Assembly: GCA_009694195.1 (NCBI GenBank)
Contig: SHVQ01000018.1
Span: 1-54,579, forward strand
Direction: 5' to 3'
Length of the DNA stretch: 54,579 bases
From: Rhodospirillales bacterium
GTDB lineage: Bacteria; Pseudomonadota; Alphaproteobacteria; Rhodospirillales; SHVQ01
The position numbers and the translations under genes were made by a program. Positions 28,150-36,308 of the stretch are shown piece after piece. Below the pieces are notes generated by a model, which had not been told where the DNA came from, searched no databases, and worked only from the letters and a program-made list of their open reading frames with translations. Numbering within the stretch: position 1 is the first letter of the stretch; each line of letters opens with the position of its first letter.

Positions 28150-28917
28150 ATGGCAATCTGGAATCCTGCCCAATACCTAAAGTTCAAGGATCACCGGCTT
28201 CGCGCGGCGCTCGATCTCTTGGCCCGCGTCCCGATCGACGACGCGCGTTCGGTTTATGACCTCGGGTGCGGCCCGGGGAATGTGACGCCGTTTCTCAAGC
28301 AACGATGGCCCGCCGCCCGGGTCACCGGCGTCGACGGCTCGCCCGAGATGCTGGCGAAGGCGCGCGCCCAACATCCTTCCCTTGCATGGGTTGAGGCCGA
28401 TCTCTCGGACTGGGCTCCGCCCGAGCCCGCGGACGTTCTCTATTCCAACGCGGCGCTTCAGTGGCTCGACGATCACGCGACGCTGTTCCCGCGGCTCCTC
28501 GGCCGGCTTCGCCCGGGCGGCGCGCTCGCGATCCAGATGCCGCGCAACTACGGCGAGCCCTCGCACACGTGCATTCTCAAAGCGGCCGATGCCGGCCCCT
28601 GGGGGGCGAAGCTCAAGCCCCACGTTCGGGAGATGCCGGTCGCCGCGCCGGCCGAGTATTACGACATCTTCGCGCCGGTTGCCGCCGCGCTGGACATCTG
28701 GGAGACCGTCTACGAGCATCCGCTCGCGGGCGACAATCCGGTCGTCGAATGGACGAAAGGTTCGGTGCTGAAACCCCTGCTCGACGTCCTCGACGGCGCC
28801 GACCGGGATGGGTTTGCCGCCGCATACGCCCGGTGCATCAAGGCCTCCTACCCGAAGCGGGCCGACGGGATGACCGTGTTTCCCTTCCGGCGGCTCTTCA
28901 TCGTCGCCGTTCGGTGA
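28150..28917 (+). CDS. tam: Trans-aconitate 2-methyltransferase-like SAM methyltransferase
   Basis: The product is 255 aa. It has SAM motif I DLGCGPGNVTPFL, then VTGVDGSPEMLAKARAQ, NAALQWLDDH and ALAIQMPRNYGEPSH. These blocks match Tam, which methylates trans-aconitate formed spontaneously from cis-aconitate and so relieves aconitase inhibition. The C-terminal half (YYDIFAPVAAALDIWETVYEH) also fits. ATG 28150. The TGA overlaps the GTG of the DUF547 gene. Confidence 0.88.
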   Translation: MAIWNPAQYLKFKDHRLRAALDLLARVPIDDARSVYDLGCGPGNVTPFLKQRWPAARVTGVDGSPEMLAKARAQHPSLAWVEADLSDWAPPEPADVLYSNAALQWLDDHATLFPRLLGRLRPGGALAIQMPRNYGEPSHTCILKAADAGPWGAKLKPHVREMPVAAPAEYYDIFAPVAAALDIWETVYEHPLAGDNPVVEWTKGSVLKPLLDVLDGADRDGFAAAYARCIKASYPKRADGMTVFPFRRLFIVAVR

Positions 28918-29768
28918 ACGGCCCGCCCCTCCCGCATCCGGTCTCGGCCGCCGCGCGAATTATCGCCGCCGCCATTGCCGTTCTCGGGCTTTCATTCGCG
29001 GCCGGCGCCGCGCCCAACTCCGAGCCCTGGCCGCGCTGGGAGGCCCACGATCCCAAGTCCACGACCGCGGTCGATCATGGCGCGTGGGACCGGTTTCTCC
29101 AGCGCAACGTGACCGCCGGCGCCGACGGCATCAACCGCGTCGGCTACGGACGCACGGCGCCCGAGGACCGGGCCGCTCTCGACGGCTACGTGGAGGCGCT
29201 CGCGGCAACGCCCGTGAGCCGACTCAGCCGGCCCGAGCAGCTCGCCTACTGGATCAATCTTTACAATGCGCTCACGGTGCAGCTCGTCCACCGTCATCAT
29301 CCGGTCGCGAGCATTCGGGACATCGGGATATCGCCCGGCCTCTTTTCCATCGGCCCATGGGGCAGGAAGCTCACCGAAGTCGAGGGCGAAAAACTCAGCC
29401 TCGACGACATCGAGCACCGGATCCTCCGCCCGATCTGGCGGGATCCCCGCATCCACTATGCCGTCAACTGCGCGGCCGTCGGCTGTCCCAATCTCCAGCC
29501 CGCCGCGTTTACCGCTGCGACCACGATTTCGCTCCTGGACGAGGCTGCGCGGGCGTTCGTCAATCATCCGCGCGGGGTCAGCTTCGACGGCGCGTCGCTC
29601 GTCGTCTCCAGCATCTATCACTGGTTCAAGGACGATTTCGGCGGGACCGACGAGGGCGTGATCGCCCATCTCAAGACGTTCGCGGCGCCGGCCCTCCGCG
29701 GGCGTCTGGAAACCGTGTCCCGGATCGCCGGTCACGACTACGATTGGCGGCTGAACGGAACGCCCTAA
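28914..29768 (+). CDS. DUF547 domain protein with signal peptide
   Basis: GTG 28914 overlaps the tam stop (GTGA) and gives 284 aa. The first ~35 residues form a signal peptide (AARIIAAAIAVLGLSFAAGA). DUF547 signatures are YWINLYNALTVQLV and HYAVNCAAVGCPNL, both with conserved Cys and His candidates. Exported DUF547 proteins are widespread and uncharacterised, and the NCAAVGCP pair could bind metal or form a disulfide. Convergent with the methyltransferase gene, only 2 bases away. Confidence 0.88.
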   Translation: MNGPPLPHPVSAAARIIAAAIAVLGLSFAAGAAPNSEPWPRWEAHDPKSTTAVDHGAWDRFLQRNVTAGADGINRVGYGRTAPEDRAALDGYVEALAATPVSRLSRPEQLAYWINLYNALTVQLVHRHHPVASIRDIGISPGLFSIGPWGRKLTEVEGEKLSLDDIEHRILRPIWRDPRIHYAVNCAAVGCPNLQPAAFTAATTISLLDEAARAFVNHPRGVSFDGASLVVSSIYHWFKDDFGGTDEGVIAHLKTFAAPALRGRLETVSRIAGHDYDWRLNGTP

Positions 29769-29770
29769 GG

Positions 29771-30967
29771 TCAAGAAAGCTGGAGGGTGAGCGCCTTCAG
29801 ATAGGCCGACTCCGGAAGATGAGGGTGCACGGGATGATCCGCCCCGGCGCCGGCCGTGCGAAGAATGCGGCCCGTGCGACCGGCCCTCGAAAGCCCGGCC
29901 GCGACCTCGCCGGCAAAGGCATCGAGCCCGACCGCGTGGGAGCAGGACGCAATAAAGAGGAACCCGCCGGGGGCCACCACGGCCGCGCTCAAGGCCGCGA
30001 GCTTGCGATATCCGCGCAAGCCCGGCTTCAGGTCCTTCGCCGATTTGACGAAGGCGGGAGGATCGCTGACGACGACGTCATACCGCTTTCCTCCCTTGGC
30101 GAGCGATTCGAGGCTCTGAAACGCCTCGCCCGACCGGAAGCTGCAGCGCTCCTCGAGCTTGTTGAGGGCGGCCGCGCGGCGTGCAAGATCGAGCGCCTTC
30201 TCCGAGCTGTCGATCCCGACCGCTTCCTTGGCGCCGGCCGCAGCCGCCGCGAGCGTAAAGCCGCCGATGTAGCAATAGACGTCGAGAACGCTCAAACCCG
30301 TCGCGAGCTTTGCAACGAAGGCGCGGTTGTCGCGCTGATCGTAGAACCAGCCCGTCTTTTGCCCGCGCTGCAGATCGGCGAGGAAAACGGGGCCGCCTTC
30401 CCGCACCTCGACCGGGCCCTCGACCGCGCCGAAGGCGACCTCGACCTTCGTTTCCAAACCCTCCATCTGACGAAAGGGTGAATCGTTCCGCACGATCACC
30501 GCGCCCGGCGACAGCAGCGAGCGGACGGCCGCGATCACGGGGGGCAGGAGCGCGTCCATCCCCGCCGTGCCCGATTGAAGGACCACGACGTCGCCGTAGC
30601 GGTCGGCGACCAGCCCCGGCAGCCCGTCGGCCTCGCCGTGAACAAGCCGGTAGTAGGCGGTCGGATATAGACGGCTCCGAAGCGCAAGCGCGCTGGCGAG
30701 GCGCCCCGCGATGAATCGCTCGTCGACTTGGGCGCGTGGATCGCGGTCGAACAGCCGAAAGCAGATCAGGGTGCGCGGGTTGAACGTTCCGACCCCGAGC
30801 GGCTTTCCGTCGACCCGGTGGAGGAGGACGACACTTCCGGCCGGGATCGCCTTGGCCGCCGCGTCCATCCGGATTTCATTGGAAAAGACCCAGGGGTGCC
30901 CTTGGGTCATCCGCCGGTCGCGCCCGGGAAGCATAAAGACGTTGGGAGGAGGGTCCGAAGAAGTCAT
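29771..30967 (-). CDS. RlmI-like 23S rRNA (cytosine-5) methyltransferase
   Basis: In this 398-aa protein an N-terminal PUA domain (about residues 8-90: RRMTQGHPWVFSNEI) is followed by a Rossmann methyltransferase. Conserved blocks are GQKTGWFYDQRDNR, DVYCYIGGFTLAAA, SDPPAF and ASCSHAV. The Cys in the last block corresponds to the nucleophile used for m5C. RlmI modifies C1962 in E. coli. Orthology is likely but not proven. Confidence 0.9.
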   Translation of the reverse strand: MTSSDPPPNVFMLPGRDRRMTQGHPWVFSNEIRMDAAAKAIPAGSVVLLHRVDGKPLGVGTFNPRTLICFRLFDRDPRAQVDERFIAGRLASALALRSRLYPTAYYRLVHGEADGLPGLVADRYGDVVVLQSGTAGMDALLPPVIAAVRSLLSPGAVIVRNDSPFRQMEGLETKVEVAFGAVEGPVEVREGGPVFLADLQRGQKTGWFYDQRDNRAFVAKLATGLSVLDVYCYIGGFTLAAAAAGAKEAVGIDSSEKALDLARRAAALNKLEERCSFRSGEAFQSLESLAKGGKRYDVVVSDPPAFVKSAKDLKPGLRGYRKLAALSAAVVAPGGFLFIASCSHAVGLDAFAGEVAAGLSRAGRTGRILRTAGAGADHPVHPHLPESAYLKALTLQLS

Positions 30968-31025
30968 TGGAACTTTGCATAGCCGTGAAAGAAAAGCCCA
31001 GGCCTATCGGGAACGAGTCGCCTGA

Positions 31026-31349
31026 TCACGTCAACGCGTCCAGCCCCTTCCGTTCTATCAGCTCCAGGAGCTTGAGCGCGGTGCCGCGCGGTGTCTTCTC
31101 GCCCTGCTCCCACTGGGTGACCGTCGACTTGGTCACGTTGAGATAAGCCGCGAACACCGGCTGGCTCACGCGCTGGCGAAGCCGGATGCGCTTGATCTCC
31201 GCCGGCGTATAGCGCTTCACCGGCGGCAGGCACAGCGCATCGAACTCCTTCATGGTCATGTCGTCGACCAATCCGATTCGATGGAGTCCCTTAACCCCTT
31301 CGTGAACCTCTTCAAGAATCCGACTGTGTTTCGACTTAGCCATTTTCAC
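31026..31349 (-). CDS. HigA/NadS-type antitoxin, XRE-family helix-turn-helix
   Basis: The product is 107 aa. The C-terminal half holds an XRE HTH (about residues 55-95: IRLRQRVSQPVFAAYLNVTKS followed by TVTQWEQGE). The N-terminal part is the usual toxin-binding region. The start is GTG 31349 or the internal ATG 31343. It overlaps the 3' end of the preceding toxin gene, the toxin-first order of HigBA/RelE-DUF systems. It should repress the operon through the palindrome upstream of the toxin. It seems intact although the toxin is broken. Confidence 0.85.
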   Translation of the reverse strand: MKMAKSKHSRILEEVHEGVKGLHRIGLVDDMTMKEFDALCLPPVKRYTPAEIKRIRLRQRVSQPVFAAYLNVTKSTVTQWEQGEKTPRGTALKLLELIERKGLDALT

Positions 31350-31714
31350 ACCTCAGTCGCATCCATTCGCCCTCGGCGACGGCGCGTGCCGCCTCGGCGG
31401 CATCGCGGGCGAGTAATATTCCTGCGTAATCCTTCAATGCCCGTTCTTCGCGACGGTCGATATTCTCTCGTTCGTTTTTGCCGAACCCGAACAGAAAGAT
31501 CGCCCGATCGCCGAATCGGATCGCGATCAAGGTGCGATACGATCCGCTCTTGCCCGAGCCGCGGCGTGGTACACGCTATCGTGTACAAACCACCGCCCAA
31601 ATTAGCGTCGATCAGGCCGCGTTCCATTTCGTCGATCGCGTTGCACAGCATGCCATCCGGCAGCCGTTCCTTGGCCCGCCACCGCGCGAAGGGCTTGGTG
31701 AGAAAAACGTCCAT
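31336..31714 (-). pseudogene. RelE/HigB-type toxin, disrupted by a frameshift
   Basis: ATG 31714 starts a RelE-like protein (MDVFLTKPFARWRAKERLPD, then MERGLIDANLGGGL). Near 31575-31582 the family continuation (VPRRGSGKSGSYRTLIAIRF, then FLFGFGKNERENI) occurs in another frame and runs to the stop at 31336. Deleting one base restores a single ~125-aa protein. The site lies in the short palindrome TACACGATAGCGTGTA. The toxin is therefore probably inactive, leaving an orphan antitoxin. Confidence 0.75.
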
Positions 31715-31741
31715 GGCGGCGCCGATCCTTTGTTAGGATAC

Positions 31742-31754
31742 ATCACTCAGTGAT
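31742..31754. promoter_or_regulatory. Putative autoregulatory operator of the toxin-antitoxin pair
   Basis: ATCACTCAGTGAT is a perfect inverted repeat (6-bp arms around one base). It lies 28 bases upstream of the toxin ATG in an AT-rich stretch that also contains TATATC-like promoter elements on the minus strand. This is where XRE-type antitoxins normally bind. Confidence 0.55.
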
Positions 31755-31855
31755 ATACATTGCAACGGCGGGCAAAGGATAACGCACCTCGACGCACAAT
31801 GATCGGCCGGACCAACGATCCGAATTAGGAAATGCGGACAATGCCTTGAAGAGTA

Positions 31856-31932
<77 letters not shown>

Positions 31933-32077
31933 TTGGCGTCCTGCGCCGGGCGATCGGGACCGGCCATCGACGGCCGCGGGATTCCGCGGAGGTCGGAACC
32001 TACTCTAGCATGGCAAGGATGGCAAGCGGCCGCCCCGGACACCCTCGAAAGCCAATTGTCGCAATGAAAATAGTAAC

Positions 32078-32107
32078 TTGTACGTGTGATTCCCGTTGAT
32101 GTAGTAT
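32078..32107 (+). promoter_or_regulatory. Possible promoter upstream of the coiled-coil lipoprotein gene
   Basis: TTGTAC (32078-32083) and TAGTAT (32102-32107) with an 18-base spacer lie in a locally AT-rich patch of the region between tRNA-Arg and the next gene. The hexamers are imperfect. Confidence 0.35.
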
Positions 32108-32206
32108 CCTCGCAGATTCGCCGGGGGAGCGCTCCTACTCAACGGGAGTGTCGGTGCGGGTCAGGCGGGGTGCCGTCTTTTGAGCAATTCGAGGAATTCA
32201 GCGAGC

Positions 32207-33373
32207 ATGGTGTGGGCTGCAATGCGGCGCCTCGCGGCAGCCGCGGTAATTTTGCTGCCTGCATGCGCGTTCACGGAAGAGACTCTCTGGCCGTCGCTCA
32301 CGGGAAACGATCCTGCCGGAGACAAGAAAAAGGAGGCCGCAAGGCCGCAGTCTCCCACCCCCGGGCGTTCGCTTCCGGCTCAGCAAGCCCAAGCGCCGAT
32401 GGCGCCGCTCTCGCCGGCGAGCGTCGAGGCGCCGCCGCCGACAACCGGCGCCGACACCGGCACGCTCGTCGGCAAGAAGGCCGGCGAGCTTCGCGCCGAG
32501 CTTCAACGGCTGCAAGGCCTCGTCGCCCAGCACAACGCTCAGCTTCAGCAGCTCCGGGCGCGCATCGTGCAGGACGCCCAGCGCTATCATGCCACCCTCG
32601 CCAACATGAATTCGCGCCTCCAGGTCGGAACCACGCCCGGCAACCCGATCCTGGTTCAGCAGTTCAATAGCGCTCAGGCCGATCTCGAGCGGCTCAACAA
32701 CGACATCGCCGAAGTCAACAAGCTCGCGTCGTCCATCGGCGACGACGCGGCGCTCTCCGGCTTCCTCGGCGAAGCCACCAAGGCGTCCTTCTCGCTCTCG
32801 GGCGCCGTCGATGAAGATCACCGCCAGCTCGCGATCCTCGAGGACGAGGTCAACCGCACGGCCGTCCTCATCGACCGGCTGCTGAAGGAGGTTACCGACG
32901 ACGTCCGCCGTCAGACGAATTACGTCGCGACCGAGCGTTCCAACCTCAATTTGATCGCGTCCGGCATCAAGAGCGGCGAATTCTACGGCTTGAGCCTCAT
33001 CAACCAGGCGATGGCCTCGGCCGGTTCGGGGCGCGAAGGCAACGTGGCCGGCGCCCCCGCCGACGTCAGCGACCGGCGGCCGCTCGTCGTGATCCGGTTC
33101 GATCGGGCCAACGTTCCCTATCAGCAGGCCCTCTATAACGCGGTCAGCAAAGTGCTCGAGCGGCGGCCCGATGCGGTGTTCGATCTGGTCGCCGTGGCAC
33201 CGACCGCCGGCGGTCCGGCCCGCGAATCGTTGAACTCCACGAAGTCGCGGCGGCACGCGGAAGACGTCCTGCGGTCGCTGACCGAAATGGGGCTGCCGCC
33301 CGCGCGCGTGGCCGTGTCCGCGAAGGCCCTCGCGAGCGCCAAGACCAACGAAGTTCACCTTTACCTTCGCTGA
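32207..33373 (+). CDS. Lipoprotein with periplasmic coiled coil and OmpA-like tail
   Basis: ATG 32207 gives 388 aa. A signal peptide ends in a lipobox-like LLPAC (Cys20 in this numbering). A Pro/Ala-rich linker follows, then a long helical or coiled-coil region (about residues 75-260: ELRAELQRLQGLVAQHNAQL). The C-terminal ~110 residues (PLVVIRFDRANVPYQQALYN, then SLTEMGLPPARVAVSA) have the spacing of an OmpA-like peptidoglycan-binding fold, with the expected ESLN..KSRRHAEDV block. A periplasmic, cell-wall-linking role is inferred. The gene stands alone on its strand before gpt. Confidence 0.75.
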   Translation: MVWAAMRRLAAAAVILLPACAFTEETLWPSLTGNDPAGDKKKEAARPQSPTPGRSLPAQQAQAPMAPLSPASVEAPPPTTGADTGTLVGKKAGELRAELQRLQGLVAQHNAQLQQLRARIVQDAQRYHATLANMNSRLQVGTTPGNPILVQQFNSAQADLERLNNDIAEVNKLASSIGDDAALSGFLGEATKASFSLSGAVDEDHRQLAILEDEVNRTAVLIDRLLKEVTDDVRRQTNYVATERSNLNLIASGIKSGEFYGLSLINQAMASAGSGREGNVAGAPADVSDRRPLVVIRFDRANVPYQQALYNAVSKVLERRPDAVFDLVAVAPTAGGPARESLNSTKSRRHAEDVLRSLTEMGLPPARVAVSAKALASAKTNEVHLYLR

Positions 33374-33464
33374 TCGCGATCGCGTGCTCGGCCGGATCGG
33401 CCGCGCCCGGATCCTGCGCCCCGCTTAGCCCGTTTCCCCAAGGGACGTTCTCCCAGAGGGCATC

Positions 33465-33956
33465 GTGCGACACCACGCCATGAGTTGGACGGAGATCCAT
33501 CGGGACGCAAAGCGCTTGGCCCGGATGCTCGCTCCCCAGGGCGCCTTCGTCGGCATTGTCGCGCTCGCGCGCGGCGGCCTGGTGCCGGCTGCGATCGTGG
33601 CGCAGGAGCTCAACGTTCGCACCATCGAAACGCTTTCCATCGCCAGCTACGACGAGACGGTCCAGGGCCCCGTGACCGTTCTCAATCCTCCCGCGGCCGC
33701 CGTCAAGACGGATGGGCGCGGCTGGCTGATGATCGACGACCTCGTCGATACCGGCGCAACCGCGCGCGCGGCGCGGAAGCTCCTGCCGGATGCTCATTTC
33801 GCGGTGGTCTATGCGAAGCCGCGCGGGTTTTCCCTGGTCGACACCTATGTCGAGGCGGTCGAACAGAACGTTTGGCTGGATTTTCCCTGGGACCCGGAAC
33901 CTCCCGCTGCGCCGCCCTTGCGCGATCGAACCGGGTCCGCTGACAAGAAGAAATGA
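33465..33956 (+). CDS. gpt: Xanthine(-guanine) phosphoribosyltransferase
   Basis: This enzyme salvages xanthine, guanine or hypoxanthine with PRPP. In the 163-aa protein the ARGGLVPAAIVAQEL segment is followed by the PRPP-binding motif GWLMIDDLVDTGATA. VYAKPRG and WLDFPWD near the end match E. coli Gpt (ending in EQPWD). Start GTG 33465 follows AGAGGG; ATG 33480 is possible. The stop overlaps the ATG of the first EamA gene. Confidence 0.9.
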   Translation: MRHHAMSWTEIHRDAKRLARMLAPQGAFVGIVALARGGLVPAAIVAQELNVRTIETLSIASYDETVQGPVTVLNPPAAAVKTDGRGWLMIDDLVDTGATARAARKLLPDAHFAVVYAKPRGFSLVDTYVEAVEQNVWLDFPWDPEPPAAPPLRDRTGSADKKK

Positions 33957-34873
33957 CGTCTCCCGCCGTCGGCGCCTTCGACCGCGTCCCGCCGCACGTC
34001 GTGCTGCTCCTGGCCGGCCTCACGTTCGTGTGGGGCGTCAATTGGCCGGTCATGAAGATTTGCCTCGCCGAGATTCCCGTTTGGACGTTTCGCAGCAGCC
34101 TGCCGCTGATCGGCGGCCTCATCATGCTCTCCGTCGCTTGGCTCTCCGGCCAGCGGATTCTCGTGCCCAGGGCGCAGGTGCTGCCGTTGCTTTCCGCCTC
34201 CCTCCTCAACATCACCGGCTTTCTGATTTTATCCGCCTACGGCATCCGGCTGATCGCATCGGGCCGGGCCGTCGTGATCGCCTACACCATGCCCGTGTGG
34301 GCCTCTCTCCTTGGCGCTCTGTTCCTGGGCGAGCGCTTTAGCCTGCGCCAAGGGGCGGCCCTCGTCCTCGGCGTCTCCGGGATCGGAGTCCTCCTGAGCG
34401 ACAGCATCGGCGACGTTCACCGGTCGCCGCTCGGCATTGCGTTCATGGTGGCGGCTTCCGTTTCGTGGGCGTCCGGGATCGTCTTGCTGAAGCACATGAC
34501 CGGGCGGTTGCCGCCGCTCACGTTCACAGCCTGGCAGCTCGTGATCGGCGGCCTTTCCATGGCTCCGATCGCGCTCCTGTTCGAGATGGAGGAATGGCGG
34601 CCGTGGTCGGCGCCCGTGGTCGCGGGCTACCTTTTCAACCTGATGGGGCCGATCACGATCTGCTATTACGCCTGGGTCCGGGTCATCAGCCTGATCCCCG
34701 CGAGCGTGGCCGCGATCGGGACCCTCCTCGTTCCCGCCGTCGGGGTTGCGACCGGTACTCTTTTGTTGAACGAGCGGCTGGGGTGGCGCGATGCCGCGGC
34801 GCTCGCGCTCGTGTGCGCGGCCGCCGGTCTCGTTCTCCTCCGCCATTCCAAGCGGCCGGCAATTCGAGCGTGA
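33953..34873 (+). CDS. EamA/DMT-family transporter (first of a tandem pair)
   Basis: The 306-aa protein has ten predicted transmembrane helices arranged as two EamA repeats. Family features are LTFVWGVNWPVMKI at the N-terminus, FRSSLPLIGGLIML, SGRAVVIAYTMPVWASLLGAL and, in the second repeat, SVAAIGTLLVPAVGVATGTL. DMT proteins export or exchange small metabolites, and the substrate is not predictable. It is coupled to gpt by an ATGA overlap and to the next paralog by GTGA. Confidence 0.9.
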   Translation: MTSPAVGAFDRVPPHVVLLLAGLTFVWGVNWPVMKICLAEIPVWTFRSSLPLIGGLIMLSVAWLSGQRILVPRAQVLPLLSASLLNITGFLILSAYGIRLIASGRAVVIAYTMPVWASLLGALFLGERFSLRQGAALVLGVSGIGVLLSDSIGDVHRSPLGIAFMVAASVSWASGIVLLKHMTGRLPPLTFTAWQLVIGGLSMAPIALLFEMEEWRPWSAPVVAGYLFNLMGPITICYYAWVRVISLIPASVAAIGTLLVPAVGVATGTLLLNERLGWRDAAALALVCAAAGLVLLRHSKRPAIRA

Positions 34874-35787
34874 TCCTCCTCGATCTGAAGAACCGCCTCC
34901 ACCGCTGGACGGCCGTGCCGCTCCCGGCCATCGCGCTGCTCGCCGCGCTGACGTTGGTCTCCGGGTTCACGTGGCCGTTCAACAAGATCGGGCTCAACGA
35001 GATCCCGCCCTGGACGTTTCGGTGCGGAATCTCGCTTACGGGAAGCGCGATCATGTTCGGGCTCGCCATTCTGGCGCGGCAGTCCCTCGCCGTTCCGCGC
35101 AACCGCATCCTCCTGCTGATCGCGCTCTCGCTTATCCATACCACCTTCTGGAACATGGCCACCGCGTTTGCGCTGGCGGTTATGGCATCCGGCCGCGCCG
35201 CCGTTCTTGCCTATACGATGCCGCTCTGGGTCGCGGTGTTCGGTATCTTTTTCTTGAACGAGCGACTGACGCTCCGCCGCGCCGTCGCGGTCGGCCTCGG
35301 CGGCGTCGGGATCAGCCTCCTGTTCGGGGGTCGGGAATCGAGCTCGTTGGGCACGGTCCTGATGCTCGCGGCAGCCGTCTCGTGGGCGACCTCCGTCATC
35401 ATGATGAAGAGGATCGTGTGGAATATCCCGAACCTCTCGTTCGTCGCGTGGGCGTGCTTGATCGGCTCCCTCCCGATGATTCCCTTCGCACTTACGCTCG
35501 AGATTCATGAGCTCAAGCCGATATCGTTCGAAGCGATGGCGGCGACGCTATTCATGGTTCTCGGGCCGACGACGTTCTTCAACGTCGCCTGGTTTCGGGT
35601 CATTGCGATGCTGCCGGCGGTCGTTGCGGGGGTCGGCGTCCTGCTCAGCCCCGTGATCAGCGTCGTCAGCGGCATGATCATTCTCGGCGAGCCGGTCGGC
35701 TGGCGCGAAATCGCCGCGCTCGCCTCCGTGTGCGCGGCGATGGGCCTCGTGCTCATCCAGCCGCGCGCGAAGGACAAAACGCCGTGA
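34870..35787 (+). CDS. EamA/DMT-family transporter (second of a tandem pair)
   Basis: GTG 34870 overlaps the preceding stop, giving 305 aa and ten helices. It is clearly paralogous to its neighbour: LTLVSGFTWPFNKIGLNEIPPWTFR against LTFVWGVNWPVMKICLAEIPVWTFR, and SGRAAVLAYTMPLWVAVFG against SGRAVVIAYTMPVWASLLG. The frame continues upstream as shadow. Because of the tandem, coupled arrangement the two may work as a heteromer or have diverged in substrate. Confidence 0.9.
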   Translation: MILLDLKNRLHRWTAVPLPAIALLAALTLVSGFTWPFNKIGLNEIPPWTFRCGISLTGSAIMFGLAILARQSLAVPRNRILLLIALSLIHTTFWNMATAFALAVMASGRAAVLAYTMPLWVAVFGIFFLNERLTLRRAVAVGLGGVGISLLFGGRESSSLGTVLMLAAAVSWATSVIMMKRIVWNIPNLSFVAWACLIGSLPMIPFALTLEIHELKPISFEAMAATLFMVLGPTTFFNVAWFRVIAMLPAVVAGVGVLLSPVISVVSGMIILGEPVGWREIAALASVCAAMGLVLIQPRAKDKTP

Positions 35788-35808
35788 TCGAGAGAGGGCG
35801 CGTGTCCT

Positions 35809-36225
35809 TCAGACTGCCAAAAGGACGGCTCCGTAGCGCCCCGCCTTGCCGGCCCCGACGAGCAGGATGAAAGGCAGCAGGCGCACGCGGAAAACGCCGG
35901 CCGCCAGCGTCAAAGGGTCGCCGATGAAGGGCAGCCACGCGAGGAGAAGCGTCCACACGCCGTAGCGGCTGAACCAACTCGAGGCTTGTTCGAGACGCTG
36001 CTTGCCGATCGGGAACCATCGGCGATCCTGCCACTTGAGACAGAACCGGCCCGCGAACCAATTGGTGAGAGAGCCGAGCGTGTTGCCGCCGGTCGCAACC
36101 AACAAGAGAAGGATGTCCGGGTGCTCGTCGATGGCGTCGACGGCCGCCAGCATGGCCTCCGACGATATTGGAACAAACGTGGCAGCGAGAAATGCCCCCA
36201 CGAAAAGGCCGATATAACCTTCCAC
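35809..36225 (-). CDS. YqaA-like VTT-domain membrane protein
   Basis: The 138-aa protein has four or so hydrophobic segments: GYIGLFVGAFLAATFVPI, ILLLLVATGGNTLGSLTNWF, VWTLLLAWLPFIGDPLTLAA and FILLVGAGKAGRYGAVLLA. GNTLGSLTNWFAGR and LPFIGDPLTLAAG are typical of the short YqaA-type DedA relatives. Function unknown. It is the second VTT-fold protein in the window, unrelated in position to the one at 24.4 kb. Confidence 0.85.
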   Translation of the reverse strand: MEGYIGLFVGAFLAATFVPISSEAMLAAVDAIDEHPDILLLLVATGGNTLGSLTNWFAGRFCLKWQDRRWFPIGKQRLEQASSWFSRYGVWTLLLAWLPFIGDPLTLAAGVFRVRLLPFILLVGAGKAGRYGAVLLAV

Positions 36226-36308
36226 GGCTGCCTCTCTTCCCCTGCCGAAAGCCTATACCGTGCTTGCGTGCCCGGCTAGGCGCCTCCCGCTCGCGGGCGT
36301 GGGAATGC

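Noticed and set aside
25156..28173. Minus-strand frame of 1005 aa across reductase and kinase
   Set aside because: Antisense shadow; overlaps two strongly supported proteins.
31571..31586. TACACG/CGTGTA palindrome as an operator
   Set aside because: Lies inside the toxin gene at the frameshift; the upstream ATCACTCAGTGAT palindrome is the better operator.
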